NCBI GenBank assembly: GCA_013139625.1
Contig: WTAK01000244.1
Coordinates: 1 to 5,150, forward strand
Direction: 5' to 3'
DNA: 5,150 nucleotides
DNA from: Candidatus Delongbacteria bacterium
GTDB lineage: Bacteria > UBA4055
Shown piece after piece: positions 4,460 to 5,150 of this stretch (position 1 is its first letter; the number at the start of each line of letters is the position of its first letter). Under the pieces are notes generated by a model that saw only the letters and a program-made list of their open reading frames with translations, made no database searches and was not told the origin of the DNA. Made by a program: the position numbers and the translations under genes.

Positions 4460-5150
4460 TTAAAGACCAAAATCTTTAGGTATCTTGATCTTATCTTTAT
4501 TATCTTCTATAAGTTTATCAACTTCTTTATCGACTTTCTTTTTAGCTTCATCTTTGACTTTATCGACTTCTTTATTTACTCTGTCCTTAACTGCATCTGT
4601 TACGGCATCTTGGATGATCTTAGATAATGAAGGAGGAACTGCAGTTATTTTTACTTTAGGATCAGATATATCACCCTTTGAAGAAAACCCGATTTTAATT
4701 CTCCCATCTTGAACTAATCCTGTTAGAAGTTCTTTCTTTATCTTTTCTGTATCAAACTCTATTTCTTTATTTTTTATCTTGGCAGATTGCTCATCGATAA
4801 ATTTGTCAACTTCCTTTAAGATTTTCTCAGATTCACCTTTAGAAATTAAAAGATTGCCGTTGAAGTTATGTTGATTGTTTAAAATATTAAACCAACTGTC
4901 TTTGCTTAGAGCAAGATCGTAACCCTTTGTTTCTAAAGTAAGATCTTCCAGGAATGAAACTTTACCTTCTTTGTATTTTATTTTTGTTTCAGCATCCTTT
5001 GTAAGTTCAGCTTTCTCTGAAAGAATTTTAAGATCAAGACCTATCTTAGATAATGTAGCTAAGGTTGTTTTTAGCTTTTCCAAAGCAACCAATCCTGAAA
5101 TAAATGAATTTTTACCTATAGTTATATTGTATATTACTTCCGGATTTATT
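4460..5150 (-). CDS. AsmA-like paralogue with pentadecad-repeat tail, C-terminal 229 residues (5' end off the window)
   Basis: The frame is open from the right edge to TAA at 4460-4462. A TTG at 5090-5092 could be taken as a start, but the reading frame upstream (EVIYNITIGKNSFIS, codons between about 5096 and 5140) still aligns with the neighbour's EVISEIVIGKGSSIS. The gene therefore begins outside the window and probably has the same N-terminal anchor. Over 186 shared residues the two proteins align with no gap; by hand count about 100 are identical (54%). Best-kept blocks are SFLEDL, YDLAL.KDSWF, ISK.ESEKIL, L.GLV.D.RI.I.F and the G(D/N)I.DP.V motif. After the shared part (ending DAVTDAVK) this copy has about 40 extra residues, very rich in Lys, Asp and Glu, with two 15-residue repeats and the end IKIPKDFGL. 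It lies 15 bases upstream of the second copy, so the two are almost certainly co-transcribed. An envelope lipid-related role is inferred from the AsmA resemblance only. Confidence 0.75.
   Translation of the reverse strand, partial: INPEVIYNITIGKNSFISGLVALEKLKTTLATLSKIGLDLKILSEKAELTKDAETKIKYKEGKVSFLEDLTLETKGYDLALSKDSWFNILNNQHNFNGNLLISKGESEKILKEVDKFIDEQSAKIKNKEIEFDTEKIKKELLTGLVQDGRIKIGFSSKGDISDPKVKITAVPPSLSKIIQDAVTDAVKDRVNKEVDKVKDEAKKKVDKEVDKLIEDNKDKIKIPKDFGL
4490..4579 (-). repeat. two tandem 45-bp units coding a 15-residue coiled-coil-like repeat
   Basis: The first unit (4535-4579) codes VNKEVDKVKDEAKKK and the second (4490-4534) codes VDKEVDKLIEDNKDK; eight of 15 residues are identical. At DNA level, plus-strand 4514-4535 and 4559-4580 agree at 19 of 22 bases. 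In the first unit hydrophobic residues fall at positions 1, 5, 8 and 12 (V, V, V, A), a 4-3-4-4 spacing. That is the pentadecad (15/4) periodicity, expected to give a nearly straight or slightly right-handed amphipathic helix or coiled coil. The paralogue downstream lacks this segment. Confidence 0.75.

Noticed and set aside
4485..4712. Plus-strand Ser/Leu-rich open frame at the end of the rightmost gene
   Set aside because: Its low-complexity Leu/Ser composition is the antisense image of the Lys/Asp-rich pentadecad tail.

Overview
The window is a low-GC, AT-rich bacterial stretch in which every supportable gene is on the minus strand. From right to left, in the direction of transcription, it holds: the 3' part of a small AsmA-like envelope protein gene running off the right edge; a complete paralogue of it (298 codons); a 1013-residue secreted protein built from three long GLUG-motif modules plus a fibronectin-III-like tail; an intrinsic terminator; a regulatory-looking intergenic region; and the 5' end of an AAA_14/DUF4143-type P-loop ATPase running off the left edge.

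The host is probably a Gram-negative anaerobe or aquatic bacterium of the FCB-like assemblage. The AsmA-like proteins imply an outer membrane. The GLUG plus FnIII ('YKVY..DEPYG.Y') architecture recalls proteins of Cloacimonadota and relatives. All three genes with a visible start have a clear Shine-Dalgarno sequence (AAGGA, GGAG, AGGGAG), which argues against typical Bacteroidota. No phylogenetic marker is present, so this assignment is inference.

The two AsmA-like genes are 15 bp apart, and the GLUG gene follows after 39 bp with no terminator between them. The first strong terminator (412-437) lies after the GLUG gene. The simplest reading is one transcript carrying two inner-membrane-anchored AsmA-like paralogues and a large exported repeat protein. 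The ATPase gene beyond the terminator has its own candidate promoter and is probably a separate unit. There is no evidence for CRISPR, RNA genes, insertion sequences or phage genes.

The most interesting points are these. (1) The tandem minimal AsmA-like paralogues align without gaps over all the overlapping sequence, but only one carries a C-terminal pentadecad (15-residue) repeat tail. (2) The GLUG protein evolved by duplicating whole five-unit modules, as shown by position-specific residues and a shared insertion. (3) The third module has lost the terminal glycine in four of its five GLUG motifs. (4) Nested inverted repeats and a 14-bp direct repeat lie between the terminator and the ATPase gene.
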